The notes beneath the pieces were generated by a model. The model did no database searches and was not told the origin of the DNA. It saw only the letters and a list, made by a program, of their open reading frames with translations. This document shows, in pieces, positions 44,702-54,377 of a stretch of DNA of 64,000 nt. A program made the position numbers and the translations under genes. Within the stretch, counting starts at the first letter, position 1. Each line of letters begins with the position of its first letter. Source of the DNA: Mycolicibacterium anyangense (lineage in GTDB: Bacteria > Actinomycetota > Actinomycetes > Mycobacteriales > Mycobacteriaceae); NCBI RefSeq assembly GCF_010731855.1, contig NZ_AP022620.1, forward strand, positions 930,001-994,000. The letters are read 5' to 3'.

Positions 44702-46186
44702 GTGCCCGTCGTCGCAGATCCGTCCACCGTGGTGCATACGTCTGCCGGTGCGTTGCACGGCACCACCGAGGGCGAGGTCCGCGTCTGGCGAGGTGTGCCG
44801 TACGCCGAACAGCCCGTTGGCCAACGGCGGTTCCGGGCCCCCGAGGCGCTGTCGCCCTGGTCGGGTCTGCGCGAGGCCGTCGAGCATGGACCAGTCCCAC
44901 CGCAGGGCCGGTCATTCGTCGGTGGCGGTCGCGACGACCCGAAGATCCGCGACGAAGCCTGCCTGACCGTCACGGTGTGGTCGCCGCGGCGCGAGCCCGG
45001 AACGCTGCTGCCCGTCATGGTGTGGATTCCCGGCGGTGCGTTCGTCTACGGCGCCGGTCAGTTGCAGCTTTACAACGGCTCCCGGCTCGCGGCCAATGGC
45101 AATGTCGTCGTGGTCAACGTGACCTACCGGCTGGGGGTGTTCGGGGGCTTCGAACTCGGCGACCTGGGAACCGATTTCGACGACAACCTGTGTCTGCGCG
45201 ACCAGATCGCGGCACTGCAGTGGGTGCACGACAACATCGCCGCATTCGGCGGCGACCCGCAGTGCATCACCATCTTCGGTGAGTCGGCCGGTGCCACCTC
45301 GGTGCTCGCGCTGCTGGCCAGTCCGGCGGCCCACGGCCTGTTCTCCCGCGCGATCGCACAAAGTCCGGCGCTGCCGTTGATCGCCGATCGCGACATCCGC
45401 GCCCGCCGCGCCCACGAGTTCCTCGACCTCGTCGGCGCAGGTCCCAGCGAACTGGCGGGCCTGCCGCAGCGAGCGTTGCGTCGTGCCGCCGGCGAGATTC
45501 AGCGCCGCAGCGCGCAGACCACACCGACACTGGCCTACGGTCTGACCTACGGCGTGGATCTGTTGCCGCGCCACCCCATCGAGGCCGCGCGGCGCGGTGA
45601 GGTGAACCCGGTTCCGCTGATCGTCGGCACCAACACCCACGAGGCGTCGATGTTCGCCTGGTCCAAACCGCCGATGCTGCCGACCACCGTCGGCGGGATC
45701 GACGCCTACTTCGGGCGGGTGGCACCCGGGGCGCGCGACCGGGTGCTCGCCGCCTACCCCGGATATCCACGCCGGCGGGCCCTCATCGACGTCGGCTCCG
45801 ACGTTATGTTCGGCGCGCCGACATGGGCATTCGCCGACGCCTACAGCGCGCACGCGCCCACCCACGTCTACCGCTTCGACCACGCCGCCTGGCACCTGCG
45901 GGCCATCGGTCTGGGCGCTACCCACGGCAGCGAAATCGTGCACATCCAGCACAGCTACGGCTCCTACATCGGCCGCAAACTCCACCCACTGGGGCGCCGC
46001 GTGCCGCCGTCGGTCGGACGTCGGATGCAGAGCACATGGCTTCGGTTCGCCACCGGCGAGGGTCTGGACGACTGGCCCCGCTACGAGACCTCGACCCGGG
46101 CAACCCGCATCATCGCCTCGGCGAGCGACGTCACCGTCGAGGACCCGGACGGCCAGCGCCGCGAGGCCTGGTCCGGCCTGTATTGA
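44702..46186 (+). CDS. type-B carboxylesterase/lipase
   Basis: 494 residues from GTG 44702; the frame is open far upstream but antisense to the metallopeptidase gene. The nucleophile Ser195 lies in IFGESAGATS, the oxyanion GGA at 111–113, and EDCLYLNVW appears as DEACLTVTVW. The acid lies in GTNTHEASMF and the His in GLGATHGSEIVH. No signal peptide is seen. It should hydrolyse carboxylic esters; the natural substrate is unknown. Confidence 0.9.
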   Translation: MPVVADPSTVVHTSAGALHGTTEGEVRVWRGVPYAEQPVGQRRFRAPEALSPWSGLREAVEHGPVPPQGRSFVGGGRDDPKIRDEACLTVTVWSPRREPGTLLPVMVWIPGGAFVYGAGQLQLYNGSRLAANGNVVVVNVTYRLGVFGGFELGDLGTDFDDNLCLRDQIAALQWVHDNIAAFGGDPQCITIFGESAGATSVLALLASPAAHGLFSRAIAQSPALPLIADRDIRARRAHEFLDLVGAGPSELAGLPQRALRRAAGEIQRRSAQTTPTLAYGLTYGVDLLPRHPIEAARRGEVNPVPLIVGTNTHEASMFAWSKPPMLPTTVGGIDAYFGRVAPGARDRVLAAYPGYPRRRALIDVGSDVMFGAPTWAFADAYSAHAPTHVYRFDHAAWHLRAIGLGATHGSEIVHIQHSYGSYIGRKLHPLGRRVPPSVGRRMQSTWLRFATGEGLDDWPRYETSTRATRIIASASDVTVEDPDGQRREAWSGLY

Positions 46187-46684
46187 TCAGCCGTACCGCT
46201 TGTCGGTGTACCGGCGAAGATTGGCCAGAAACCACTTGAATCCCAGGTTCATCGCCGGTCCGCCGAGGATCAGACCCCACTTCGCGGCGCCGTTGGGCTT
46301 TTGGGCCACCGTCCACGTCAGCCGGCTGCCGCCCGGTGTCTTCTCCACCCGGTACTCCTCGGCGAACGCGGCGACGGCCTTGTTCGAGCTGGTGTTGAAG
46401 CGGAAGGCCAGGTAACGGTACGGCTCCCAGGCCAGGAACTCCTCGTCACCGACCAGACCACCGAGCATGTCGACGGTGCGGGTGGTGCCGACGCCGTAGG
46501 GCTTGGGACTGGTCCAGGTCACCTTGGTGATGACCTTGGCCCACTGCGGCCAGGACTCGGCGTCCTCGAGCACCTCGAAGACCTGCTCGGGCGTGATGGC
46601 CAGGTCGACGCTGTTGGAGTAGCGGTACCTGGCGGTCTGGATGAAGCTCAGATCGACGAGCTCACAGGGATACATCGTGGTCAC
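46187..46684 (-). CDS. SRPBCC (polyketide cyclase/START-like) protein
   Basis: 165 residues from GTG 46684, with GGAGG seven bases upstream; ATG 46675 is an alternative. The sequence has VDLAITPEQVFEVLEDAESWPQWAKVITKVTW and RLTWTVAQKPNG, typical of the SRPBCC lipid/ligand-binding fold. The stop lies one base from the stop of the convergent esterase gene. Binding of a hydrophobic ligand is likely; a catalytic role is unknown. Confidence 0.85.
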   Translation of the reverse strand: MTTMYPCELVDLSFIQTARYRYSNSVDLAITPEQVFEVLEDAESWPQWAKVITKVTWTSPKPYGVGTTRTVDMLGGLVGDEEFLAWEPYRYLAFRFNTSSNKAVAAFAEEYRVEKTPGGSRLTWTVAQKPNGAAKWGLILGGPAMNLGFKWFLANLRRYTDKRYG

Positions 46685-46744
46685 GGGCGCACCTCCGCGC
46701 TGACCATACACTGAGGCGTCGACTGTGTGGTCCGCTCGACCTCA

Positions 46745-46750
46745 TAGACT
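46745..46750 (+). promoter_or_regulatory. candidate -10 box (TAGACT) for aspS
   Basis: TAGACT fits TANNNT and is 41 bp before the aspS GTG, in the short divergent gap. Same hexamer as the one before yebC. Pattern match only. Confidence 0.35.
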
Positions 46751-46790
46751 GATCACTCGATTTCCCATCGTCTATCCCAGGAGTCAGCCA

Positions 46791-48554
46791 GTGCTGCGCA
46801 CTCACGCCGCAGGTTCGTTGCGGGCCACCGACGCCGGACAGAAGGTCACTCTGGCCGGTTGGGTCGCCCGTCGCCGGGACCACGGCGGCGTGATCTTCAT
46901 CGACCTGCGCGACTCGACCGGCGTCACCCAGGTCGTATTCCGTGACGCCGAGGTGTTGGACCAGGCCCACCGGCTGCGCGCCGAGTTCTGCGTCGCCGTC
47001 GATGGAGTGGTGGAAGTCCGACCCGAAGGCAATGCCAACGCCGAGATCGCCACGGGCGAGATCGAAGTCAACGCCACCTCGCTGACGGTGCTGGGGGAGA
47101 GTGCGCCGCTGCCGTTCCAGCTCGACGAGCCCGCCGGTGAAGAAGCCCGGCTCAAATACCGCTATCTGGACCTGCGTCGCGACGGTGGGCCCGGTGCGGC
47201 GATCCGGTTGCGGTCGAAGGCCAACGCCGCCGCCCGCGCGGTGCTGGCCGGCCACGACTTTGTCGAGATCGAAACGCCGACCCTGACCCGGTCCACCCCC
47301 GAGGGGGCGCGCGACTTCCTGGTGCCCGCCCGGCTGCAGCCCGGCTCCTTCTACGCGTTGCCGCAGAGCCCGCAGCTGTTCAAGCAGCTGCTGATGGTCG
47401 CAGGCATGGAGCGCTACTACCAGATCGCCCGGTGCTATCGGGACGAGGATTTCCGCGCCGACCGCCAGCCCGAGTTCACCCAGCTCGACATGGAGATGAG
47501 TTTCGTCGACTCCGACGACATCATCGCCGTCGCCGAGGAGATCCTGGCCGCGCTGTGGGCGCTGATCGGCTACCAACTGCCGCGGCCCATCCCGCGGATG
47601 ACGTACGCCGACGCGATGCGGCTCTACGGCTCGGACAAGCCGGATCTGCGGTTCGGCTTGGAGCTCGTCGAGTGCACCGAGTACTTCACCGAGACCCCGT
47701 TCCGGGTGTTCCAGGCGCCCTACGTCGGCGCGGTGGTGATGCCCGGTGGCGCCTCGCAGCCCCGCCGCACCCTGGACGGCTGGCAGGAGTGGGCCAAGCA
47801 GCGCGGCGCCAAGGGATTGGCGTACGTGCTCGTCGGAGAGGACGGCGAACTGTCCGGCCCGGTGGCCAAGAACCTGTCCGATGCCGAACGTGCCGGGTTG
47901 GCCGCCCACGTCGGCGCCAACCCCGGTGACTGCGTGTTCTTCGCGGCCGGTCCGGTCAAGGCCTCACGGGCACTGCTGGGCGCCGCCCGCGGCGAGATCG
48001 CCCGCCGCCTCGACATGATCGACCCCACCGCCTGGGCGTTCACCTGGATCGTCGACCCGCCGCTGTTCGAACCGGCCGGCGACGCGACCGCCGCCGGTGA
48101 CGTCGCCGTCGGCTCGGGCGCCTGGACGGCGGTGCACCACGCGTTCACCTCACCCAAGGCGCAGTACGCCGACACCGTCGACACCGACCCGGGGGCGGTG
48201 CTGGCCGACGCCTACGACATCGTTTGCAATGGTCACGAGATCGGGGGCGGCTCGATCCGCATCCACCGCCGCGACATCCAGGAAAAGGTGTTCGCGGTGA
48301 TGGGGCTCGATCAGGCCGAGGCGCAGGAGAAGTTCGGATTCCTGTTGGATGCCTTCACCTTTGGCGCACCACCGCACGGCGGCATCGCCTTCGGTTGGGA
48401 CCGCATCACCGCGCTGCTGTTCGGCGCGGACTCGATCCGTGACGTCATCGCCTTCCCCAAGTCCGGCGGTGGGGTTGACCCGCTGACCGATGCTCCCGCG
48501 CCGATCACCGCCCAGCAACGCAAGGAATCCGGAATAGACGCCAAGCCGGAGTAG
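46791..48554 (+). CDS. aspS: aspartyl-tRNA synthetase (probably Asp/Asn-nondiscriminating)
   Basis: 587 residues from GTG 46791, with CAGGAG upstream. The N-terminal OB-fold ([23 protein letters not shown]) is followed by class II motif 1 ([25 protein letters not shown]), motif 2 ([24 protein letters not shown]) and motif 3 ([13 protein letters not shown]). The long bacterial GAD insert is present. Mycobacteria charge both tRNA-Asp and tRNA-Asn with this enzyme and use GatCAB; that is family knowledge. The gene is M. tuberculosis Rv2572c. Confidence 0.96.
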   Translation: MLRTHAAGSLRATDAGQKVTLAGWVARRRDHGGVIFIDLRDSTGVTQVVFRDAEVLDQAHRLRAEFCVAVDGVVEVRPEGNANAEIATGEIEVNATSLTVLGESAPLPFQLDEPAGEEARLKYRYLDLRRDGGPGAAIRLRSKANAAARAVLAGHDFVEIETPTLTRSTPEGARDFLVPARLQPGSFYALPQSPQLFKQLLMVAGMERYYQIARCYRDEDFRADRQPEFTQLDMEMSFVDSDDIIAVAEEILAALWALIGYQLPRPIPRMTYADAMRLYGSDKPDLRFGLELVECTEYFTETPFRVFQAPYVGAVVMPGGASQPRRTLDGWQEWAKQRGAKGLAYVLVGEDGELSGPVAKNLSDAERAGLAAHVGANPGDCVFFAAGPVKASRALLGAARGEIARRLDMIDPTAWAFTWIVDPPLFEPAGDATAAGDVAVGSGAWTAVHHAFTSPKAQYADTVDTDPGAVLADAYDIVCNGHEIGGGSIRIHRRDIQEKVFAVMGLDQAEAQEKFGFLLDAFTFGAPPHGGIAFGWDRITALLFGADSIRDVIAFPKSGGGVDPLTDAPAPITAQQRKESGIDAKPE

Positions 48555-48565
48555 CTTCAGGAGTC

Positions 48566-48994
48566 ATGACCGATACTTCGAAGGCTGCACTGGACGCGTT
48601 CAACCAACCCATCATCGAGGAATTCCGCGCCAACAACGGCGTCGTCGGCGGACCCTTTGCCGGGGCCACCCTGCTGCTGCTCACCACTACCGGGGCCAAG
48701 TCGGGTGAACCCCGGCTCAATCCGCTGGCCTACCTGACCATCGACGACAAGATGATCATCGTCGGCTCCAAGGCTGGTGCGGACACCAATCCGGCCTGGG
48801 TCTACAACCTGCGCGCCAACCCGCAAGCGCATATCGAGGTCGGCACCGATGCGTACGACGTCGTCGCCCGTGAACTGCCCCGCGAGGAGCGCGACGCGAC
48901 CTACGCCCGGATCGTCGAACTGGCGCCGACGTTCGGCGACTACCAGGCCAACACCAGCCGGGTCATTCCACTGTTCGAACTGCAGCGCGCCTGA
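48566..48994 (+). CDS. deazaflavin (F420)-dependent nitroreductase-family protein
   Basis: 142 residues, 11 bases after aspS. The sequence LLLLTTTGAKSGEPRLNPLAYL and TNPAWVYNLRANPQAHIEVG is typical of the Ddn-like split-barrel family that binds coenzyme F420. Members reduce nitro-imidazoles, quinones or other electrophiles. The natural substrate is unknown. A strong inverted repeat begins right after its stop codon. Confidence 0.9.
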   Translation: MTDTSKAALDAFNQPIIEEFRANNGVVGGPFAGATLLLLTTTGAKSGEPRLNPLAYLTIDDKMIIVGSKAGADTNPAWVYNLRANPQAHIEVGTDAYDVVARELPREERDATYARIVELAPTFGDYQANTSRVIPLFELQRA

Positions 48995-49047
48995 GTGATT
49001 TCGGCGCGCTTGCCGTCGCGCAGCGACGAAAAGTGCGCCGAAATCAC
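48995..49047 (+). terminator. hairpin terminator after the F420-dependent protein gene
   Basis: GTGATTTCGGCGC (48995–49007) pairs perfectly with GCGCCGAAATCAC (49035–49047). The interior holds a second 6-bp hairpin CGTCGC-GCA-GCGACG. It starts at the base after the stop codon. The layout resembles the 11611–11672 repeat: A/T tracts within a long stem and no T-tail. Confidence 0.65.
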
Positions 49048-49121
49048 GCCTTCCGCTCACTGGGATCGCGGCTGACACACGGGTGCAGTTGTGGACACTG
49101 TTGGGCAGGCCTGAGGAAGGA

Positions 49122-50564
49122 ATGTCAGTGAGCGCATCCGAGCAGTGGGACTACGAAGCCGACGTGGTGATCGCCGGCTATGGCATCGCCGGGGTGTCCG
49201 CCGCTATCGAGGCGGCCCGGGCCGGAGCCGACGTCCTCGTGATCGAGCGAGCCGGGGGCTGGGGCGGCGCGGCTGCGCTGGCGGGCGGATTCGTCTACCT
49301 GGGCGGTGGCACTGCAATCCAAAAGGCTTGTGGCTTCGACGATTCCGTCGAGGCGATGCGGGCGTTCCTGAACGTGGCGATGGGGCCCGGTGCTGACGAG
49401 GTCCGGATCGCCGACTACTGCGACGGCAGCCTCGAGCACTTCGACTGGCTGGTCGACTGCGGAGTGCCGTTCAAGCCGGAGTTCTGGGGTGAGCCCGGCT
49501 GGGAGCCGCCGGGCGATCAGGGCCTGATGTACACCGGCGGGGAGAACTCCTACCCGTTCAACACCATCGCCGCCCCGGCACCGCGCGGGCATGTACCGCA
49601 GATGACGGGCAAGGTCACCGGTGAGAAGGGCGGTGGCTACATGCTGATGAAGCCACTGGTCGATACCGCCACCGCGCTCGGGGTGCGATCGATCTACGAC
49701 GTGCGCGCCCACGAACTGCTGACCGCCTCCGACGGACGGGTGATCGGGGTGGCCGCCCGTCAGTACGGCAACCCGATGCGGGTGCGGGCCCGGCGCGGGG
49801 TCGTGCTGGCGACCGGCAGCTTCGCCTACAACGACGCGATGATCGCCCAGTACGCCCCCCGCATCGCGGGTAAACCGGCTGCCTCGGTGGAAGAGCATGA
49901 CGGACAGTCGATCCGGATGGCGCAGGCGCTCGGCGCGGACCTGGCGCACATGGACGCCACCGAGGTGGCGTTCTTCGCCGAGCCCCAGCTGGTGGCGCGC
50001 GGCATCCTGGTCAACGGGCGCGGTCAGCGCTACGTCCCCGAGGACACCTATCCGGGTCGCATCGGCCAGCTGTCGCTGTACCACCAGGACGACAACGTCT
50101 ACCTCATCTTCGACGCCCAGGCTCACGAGGAGGCGATGGCGTCGACCTCGTCGACCCCGTTCTTCAAGACGCCGCCGACCTGGGTGTGCGAGACCGTGGC
50201 GGAGCTGGAAGCCGAAATCGGCCTGGCGCCGGGTTCACTGCAGGCGACGGTGGCGGCCTACAACGCCGGAGCCGAACGCGGCGAGGACCCATTGCTGTTC
50301 AAGAAGGCGCAGTGGCTTCGCCCGATCGGATCGCCGATCGGGGCGCTTGACCTTCGCGGCCACACCGGCGGCTTCACCCTCGGCGGCTTGCTCACCACGT
50401 TGGACGCCGAGGTGCTGCACGTCAACGGGGAACCGATCCCCGGCCTGTTCGCTGCCGGCCGCGCCGCGGCCGGCCTGGCCGCGTGGGGCTATGCCAGTGG
50501 CGTTTCGCTGGGCGACGGCAGCTTCTACGGTAGGCGGGCCGGACGGGCCGCCGCCAAGGGCTGA
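49122..50564 (+). CDS. FAD-dependent oxidoreductase (fumarate reductase / ketosteroid dehydrogenase-like)
   Basis: 480 residues from ATG 49122, with GGAAGG upstream. The FAD dinucleotide-binding motif GYGIAGVSAAIEAARAG is near residue 20 and the second FAD segment GVVLATGSFAYND around 225. The end has GLFAAGRAAAGLAAWGYASG. The family includes fumarate reductase subunits and 3-ketosteroid-delta-dehydrogenases. The exact reaction cannot be assigned. The gene stands alone between aspS-region genes and the thiolase operon. Confidence 0.86.
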   Translation: MSVSASEQWDYEADVVIAGYGIAGVSAAIEAARAGADVLVIERAGGWGGAAALAGGFVYLGGGTAIQKACGFDDSVEAMRAFLNVAMGPGADEVRIADYCDGSLEHFDWLVDCGVPFKPEFWGEPGWEPPGDQGLMYTGGENSYPFNTIAAPAPRGHVPQMTGKVTGEKGGGYMLMKPLVDTATALGVRSIYDVRAHELLTASDGRVIGVAARQYGNPMRVRARRGVVLATGSFAYNDAMIAQYAPRIAGKPAASVEEHDGQSIRMAQALGADLAHMDATEVAFFAEPQLVARGILVNGRGQRYVPEDTYPGRIGQLSLYHQDDNVYLIFDAQAHEEAMASTSSTPFFKTPPTWVCETVAELEAEIGLAPGSLQATVAAYNAGAERGEDPLLFKKAQWLRPIGSPIGALDLRGHTGGFTLGGLLTTLDAEVLHVNGEPIPGLFAAGRAAAGLAAWGYASGVSLGDGSFYGRRAGRAAAKG

Positions 50565-50599
50565 TCCGAACTCTCCTGACCAGCGGTCGGCTATCGCTG

Positions 50600-51088
50600 C
50601 TAACCGGTCACCTTTGCCGCCAGTGCGGCCAGCTTGGCATCGAGCGCCTCGGCGGCACTCTGCAGCGGTGGATTGTCATCCACGACCATCAATGACGACG
50701 GCTTCACATAGGTCAGACTGCTGCCGCCGTCCTCGTCGAGAATCAACAGCTCGACCGGGGCGAACAGCCCGGCAGTCGCGTCGTGCCGAATCATCGTTAT
50801 GGCGATCAACGGATTGCCGAGGATCACCCGCAGCGCCTTGCGTTCGATGCCGGCCTTGCTGATCCACACACCGTGGTCAAAGGTTGCGAACAGCATGAAT
50901 CCGCTTGGGCCGATGTATCTTTCGACGCGCGTCTGATACTCCTGCCAGTCACCATCGAACTCTGAGATCCCGGAGATCGGTACCGGCTGCTCGCCGATAT
51001 CGGCGAGCAGCGCGGCAACCAGCTCGTGGTAACTCTTGGCGCTGTCGTAGCGCACCCGAACCCCGTTGAAACGTGTCTCTGTCGGCAT
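50600..51088 (-). CDS. DUF302 domain protein
   Basis: 162 residues. The DUF302 core shows as RYDSAKSYHELVAALLADIGEQP, then LFATFDHGVWISKAGIERKALRVILGNPLIAITMIRHD and APVELLILDEDGGSSLTYVKPS. It starts 3 bases after the thiolase stop on the same strand, so the two are co-transcribed. Function unknown. Confidence 0.85.
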   Translation of the reverse strand: MPTETRFNGVRVRYDSAKSYHELVAALLADIGEQPVPISGISEFDGDWQEYQTRVERYIGPSGFMLFATFDHGVWISKAGIERKALRVILGNPLIAITMIRHDATAGLFAPVELLILDEDGGSSLTYVKPSSLMVVDDNPPLQSAAEALDAKLAALAAKVTG

Positions 51089-51091
51089 GGT

Positions 51092-52276
51092 TTAGAGGCG
51101 TTCGATGATCGTGGCGTTGGCCATTCCGCCGGCCTCACACATCGTCTGCAACCCATAGCGTCCGCCGCGCTGCTCCAAGGCGTTGACCAACGTGGTCATG
51201 ATGCGGGCGCCACTGGCCCCCAGAGGATGTCCGATGGCGATGGCGCCCCCGTTGACGTTCGTCTTGGCTAGATTTGCTCCGGTGTCGTGGGCCCAGGCCA
51301 GCACAACAGGCGCAAACGCCTCGTTGACTTCGAACAGGTCGATATCGGCGATCGTCAGACCCGCTCGCGCAAGCACCTTCTCGGTTGCGGGTATCACCCC
51401 GGTCAGCATGTACAGCGGATCAGAGCCGACCACAGTGGTGGTGTGGATGCGCGCCAACGGTTTCCAGCCCCGCCGCTGTGCCTCTTCGCTCGTGGTGATC
51501 AATACCGCAGCACTGCCGTCGGACAGGGGAGAAGAGTTGCCCGGGGTGATATTCCAGCCGATCTGCGGAAAGCGCTGGGCCACAGCCTCGTTGTAGAACG
51601 CGGGTCGCAGGCCGGCCAGCGTGTCCACTGTGGTCCCGGGGCGGATGATCTCGTCGGTGCGCAGGCCCGCGATCGGCGCCAGCTCGTTGTCGAACAACCC
51701 GTCCTTGGTGGCTCGGGCCGCCTTGTCGTGACTGGCCGCCGAGAACTCGTCGAGTTCGGTACGCGAGAGGTTCCAGCGAGCCGCGATCAGCTCGGCGCTG
51801 ATGCCCTGGGGCACAAGCCCTTCGGAATAGCGGTGCGCGAACCCGGCACCGAAGGGATCGCTGCCGGGTAGTACCGAGGAGCCCATCGGGACCCGGCTCA
51901 TCGACTCCACACCCGCGGCGATCACGATGTCGTAGGCACCGGCGATCACGCCCTGCGCGGCGAAACTGATCGCCTGCTGGCTACTGCCACACTGGCGATC
52001 GACGGTGGTGCCCGGCACCGACTCCGGGAACCCGGCGCCCAGCACGGCGTTGCGGGCGATGTTCACCGCCTGGTCACCGACCTGGGTGACGGCACCGGCG
52101 ATCACGTCGTCGACGTCGGCCGGATCGAGCCCGGCCCGTGACACCAGTTCGGTGAGGCTGTGAGCCAGCAGGTCGGCGGGAAGCACACCGTGCAGTGCCC
52201 CGGCTGCCTTACCCTTGCCCACCGGTGTGCGCACCGCGGCGACGATGACGGCGTCGCGTCCTGAAATTCCGGTCAT
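51092..52276 (-). CDS. acetyl-CoA acetyltransferase-type thiolase
   Basis: 394 residues. The first active Cys is Cys96 in DRQCGSSQQA. The His region is GHPLGASGARIM and the second Cys lies in MCEAGGMANATI. All three family elements are intact. The enzyme either splits 3-ketoacyl-CoA in degradation or condenses acetyl-CoA; sequence alone does not decide. The neighbouring DUF302 gene and divergent HxlR regulator suggest an inducible degradative role. Confidence 0.92.
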   Translation of the reverse strand: MTGISGRDAVIVAAVRTPVGKGKAAGALHGVLPADLLAHSLTELVSRAGLDPADVDDVIAGAVTQVGDQAVNIARNAVLGAGFPESVPGTTVDRQCGSSQQAISFAAQGVIAGAYDIVIAAGVESMSRVPMGSSVLPGSDPFGAGFAHRYSEGLVPQGISAELIAARWNLSRTELDEFSAASHDKAARATKDGLFDNELAPIAGLRTDEIIRPGTTVDTLAGLRPAFYNEAVAQRFPQIGWNITPGNSSPLSDGSAAVLITTSEEAQRRGWKPLARIHTTTVVGSDPLYMLTGVIPATEKVLARAGLTIADIDLFEVNEAFAPVVLAWAHDTGANLAKTNVNGGAIAIGHPLGASGARIMTTLVNALEQRGGRYGLQTMCEAGGMANATIIERL

Positions 52277-52288
52277 GAGGTCCTCCTG

Positions 52289-52306
52289 ATACTCACCGCT
52301 GAGTAT
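52289..52306. promoter_or_regulatory. inverted repeat 1 in the thiolase/HxlR gap
   Basis: ATACTCA-CCGC-TGAGTAT is a perfect 7+4+7 inverted repeat 13 bp before the thiolase start. It lies where a regulator would block thiolase transcription. Confidence 0.5.
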
Positions 52307-52323
52307 TGTTTTATATACCCAGC

Positions 52324-52340
52324 TATACCACCTAGGTATA
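52324..52340. promoter_or_regulatory. inverted repeat 2 in the thiolase/HxlR gap
   Basis: TATACC-ACCTA-GGTATA is a perfect 6+5+6 inverted repeat 31 bp before the HxlR start. A/T-rich symmetric sites like this fit HxlR-type regulators. A third TATACCC lies just upstream. Confidence 0.5.
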
Positions 52341-52370
52341 CTTCAAACAACCCAGAGGGAGGTGACGTCG

Positions 52371-52853
52371 ATGACAGTGCTACAAGGGCCTCTGACCGAC
52401 CGAGACAGCTGGTCGGCGGTGGGGCGCTGCCCTATCGAGAAGACCATGGGTGTTATCGGCACCAAGTCGGCGATGCTGATCCTGCGCGAGGCCTACTACG
52501 GGACCACCCGCTTCGACGACTTCGCCCGCCGCGTCGGTATCACCAAGGCGGCCACCTCGGCGCGGCTCACCGAACTCGTCGACGCCGGACTGCTGGCCCG
52601 CCGCCCCTACCGCGAGCCCGGTCAGCGAGTGCGCGACGAGTACGTGCTCACCGAGGCGGGCACCGATCTGATGCCGGTCGTGTGGGGCATGTTCGAGTGG
52701 GGCAGGCGGCATCTGGCCGATGACACCCGGCTACATCTGACCCACCTCGGCTGCGGCGCCGAGGCCACCGTCGAAATCCGATGCGCGCAAGGGCATCTGG
52801 TGCCGCCCGACGAACTGGGCGTGTCGCTGCGGCACCGAAGCGGCACGGACTGA
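52371..52853 (+). CDS. HxlR-family transcriptional regulator
   Basis: 160 residues from ATG 52371, with AGGGAGG nine bases upstream; GTG 52362 would overlap the ribosome site. The winged helix has CPIEKTMGVIGTKSAMLILREAYYGTTRFDDFARRV and LTEAGTDLMPVVWGMFEWG, standard for HxlR. A Cys follows VGR near the start. The tail CGAEATVEIRCAQGHLV may bind metal or redox signals. Divergent from the thiolase gene with two inverted repeats between. Confidence 0.9.
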   Translation: MTVLQGPLTDRDSWSAVGRCPIEKTMGVIGTKSAMLILREAYYGTTRFDDFARRVGITKAATSARLTELVDAGLLARRPYREPGQRVRDEYVLTEAGTDLMPVVWGMFEWGRRHLADDTRLHLTHLGCGAEATVEIRCAQGHLVPPDELGVSLRHRSGTD

Positions 52854-52887
52854 CCGGAGGCGATGCATCGGCGTCTAGCATGTTCCG

Positions 52888-54228
52888 GTGGACAACCAGC
52901 TGGCCTACATCGATCAGGCATCCTTCCTGGGTCTACGTGCCCTGGGGCACAGCCCGCAGGAGCAGTTCTGCTGGATCTACGACCGGCCCATCGACATCGA
53001 GGCCCTGCGCCGGACACACGCCAACCTCGGCAACACACTGCTGGGCCGGCTGATCGAGCGCTCGCCACTACCGTTCGGGCGACACCGCTGGGTCGCCGCA
53101 CCGCACCAGGCGGACCTCGACGTCGCGCCGGCGCCCCGGCCACGCGAGGACATGCTCGCCTGGTTCGACGAACAGATCCACGTCCCGATCGACCCCGAAA
53201 CTGGTCCGGCCTGGCGGATGGCGGTCCTGCCGTTCACCGACGGCGGCGGTGCGGTGACGCTCATCGTCTCGCATTCGGTGGCCGACGGAGCCGGGGCGAT
53301 GATGTCACTCGCGGCCGCGGTGCACGGCCACAACATGAACCTGGGCTACCCGGCTCCGCGGTCGCGCCCCACCATCGCGGCTCTGCGCGAGGACATCCGT
53401 GCCATCGCCACCGCGGTGCCGGAGATGGCCAAGGCCGTCAGCGCCGCGGTGAAGCTCGGCCGCGAGGAGGCCGGCGGCCCGAAGTCACAGGCGACCGCGG
53501 TCACGCCGGCGGTGGACTCCTCGCCCGGTGCCGGCACGCTCACCACGTTGCCGACGGTGGCCGCCTACGTCGATGCCGACGTATGGGACGCCCATGCCGC
53601 CAGCCTGGGTGGCACCAGCAACTCGCTGGTCGCGGGCGTCGCCACACTGTTGGGCAAAGCCCGGGGCCGGATCGAGCCGGACGGTCTGGTCACGCTGAAC
53701 TTCCCGGTCAGCGAGCGGACGCTGACCGACACCCGAGCCAACGCGTTGACCGCGATGACGATCACAGGTGATCCCGACGAGGTGAGGACCACGCTCACCG
53801 GACTGCGCACCAGCGTCCGACAAGGGTTCAAGAGCCTGGCGAAAGAGAGCAACAAGCTGATCGCTCCGCTGCCGCTGATCCCGCTGACCTCCCAGCGGCT
53901 GCTGCGGCGGTTGGAAGGAATGACCCAGGGTGCGGGCAAGACGGTTGGCTGCTCGAACCTCGGGGAGATCCCCGACGACGTGAGCCGCGTCGACGGCGGC
54001 GACGCCGACTCGTTCTGGGCGCGCGGGGTGGAATGGCCGGTCACCCGCGCCGATCTCGATCGGACCGGTGGGTCGCTGATGGTGGCATCCATTCGGATGT
54101 CCGGTACGGTCTTGGTATTCGCCCAGGCATGGCAGGCTGGCGGCCCCAACACCAAGGACATCTTGGCCGGGCAGTTCGACCAGGCGCTCAAGGACATGGG
54201 AGTCACCACGGCGACTCTCGTTTACTAG
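52888..54228 (+). CDS. HxxxDG acyltransferase / condensation-domain-like protein
   Basis: 446 residues from GTG 52888. The catalytic motif HSVADG has His129 and Asp133, as in the condensation/PapA/wax-ester-synthase superfamily. The N-terminal MDNQLAYIDQASFLGLRALG is a typical start for such chloramphenicol-acetyltransferase-like proteins. A late segment YVDADVWDAHAASLGGTSNSLVAGV matches the second half of the fold. It probably transfers an acyl group to a lipid or glycolipid. The next genes are mmpS and mmpL, so a lipid made here may be exported by them. The acceptor is unknown. Confidence 0.8.
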   Translation: MDNQLAYIDQASFLGLRALGHSPQEQFCWIYDRPIDIEALRRTHANLGNTLLGRLIERSPLPFGRHRWVAAPHQADLDVAPAPRPREDMLAWFDEQIHVPIDPETGPAWRMAVLPFTDGGGAVTLIVSHSVADGAGAMMSLAAAVHGHNMNLGYPAPRSRPTIAALREDIRAIATAVPEMAKAVSAAVKLGREEAGGPKSQATAVTPAVDSSPGAGTLTTLPTVAAYVDADVWDAHAASLGGTSNSLVAGVATLLGKARGRIEPDGLVTLNFPVSERTLTDTRANALTAMTITGDPDEVRTTLTGLRTSVRQGFKSLAKESNKLIAPLPLIPLTSQRLLRRLEGMTQGAGKTVGCSNLGEIPDDVSRVDGGDADSFWARGVEWPVTRADLDRTGGSLMVASIRMSGTVLVFAQAWQAGGPNTKDILAGQFDQALKDMGVTTATLVY

Positions 54229-54377
54229 GGCTGTGAGCTGGGCTGACTCGCCCGGGAGCCATGAAGCTAGTCACACGGGCTAGGATCAGACATCGGTTAG
54301 TCCTACTATGTACCGGTGCTAACTGCAGCCGAGGGATCTCGTCATGCTGATCTGCAGGAAGCGAAGGGGGTCAGGCC

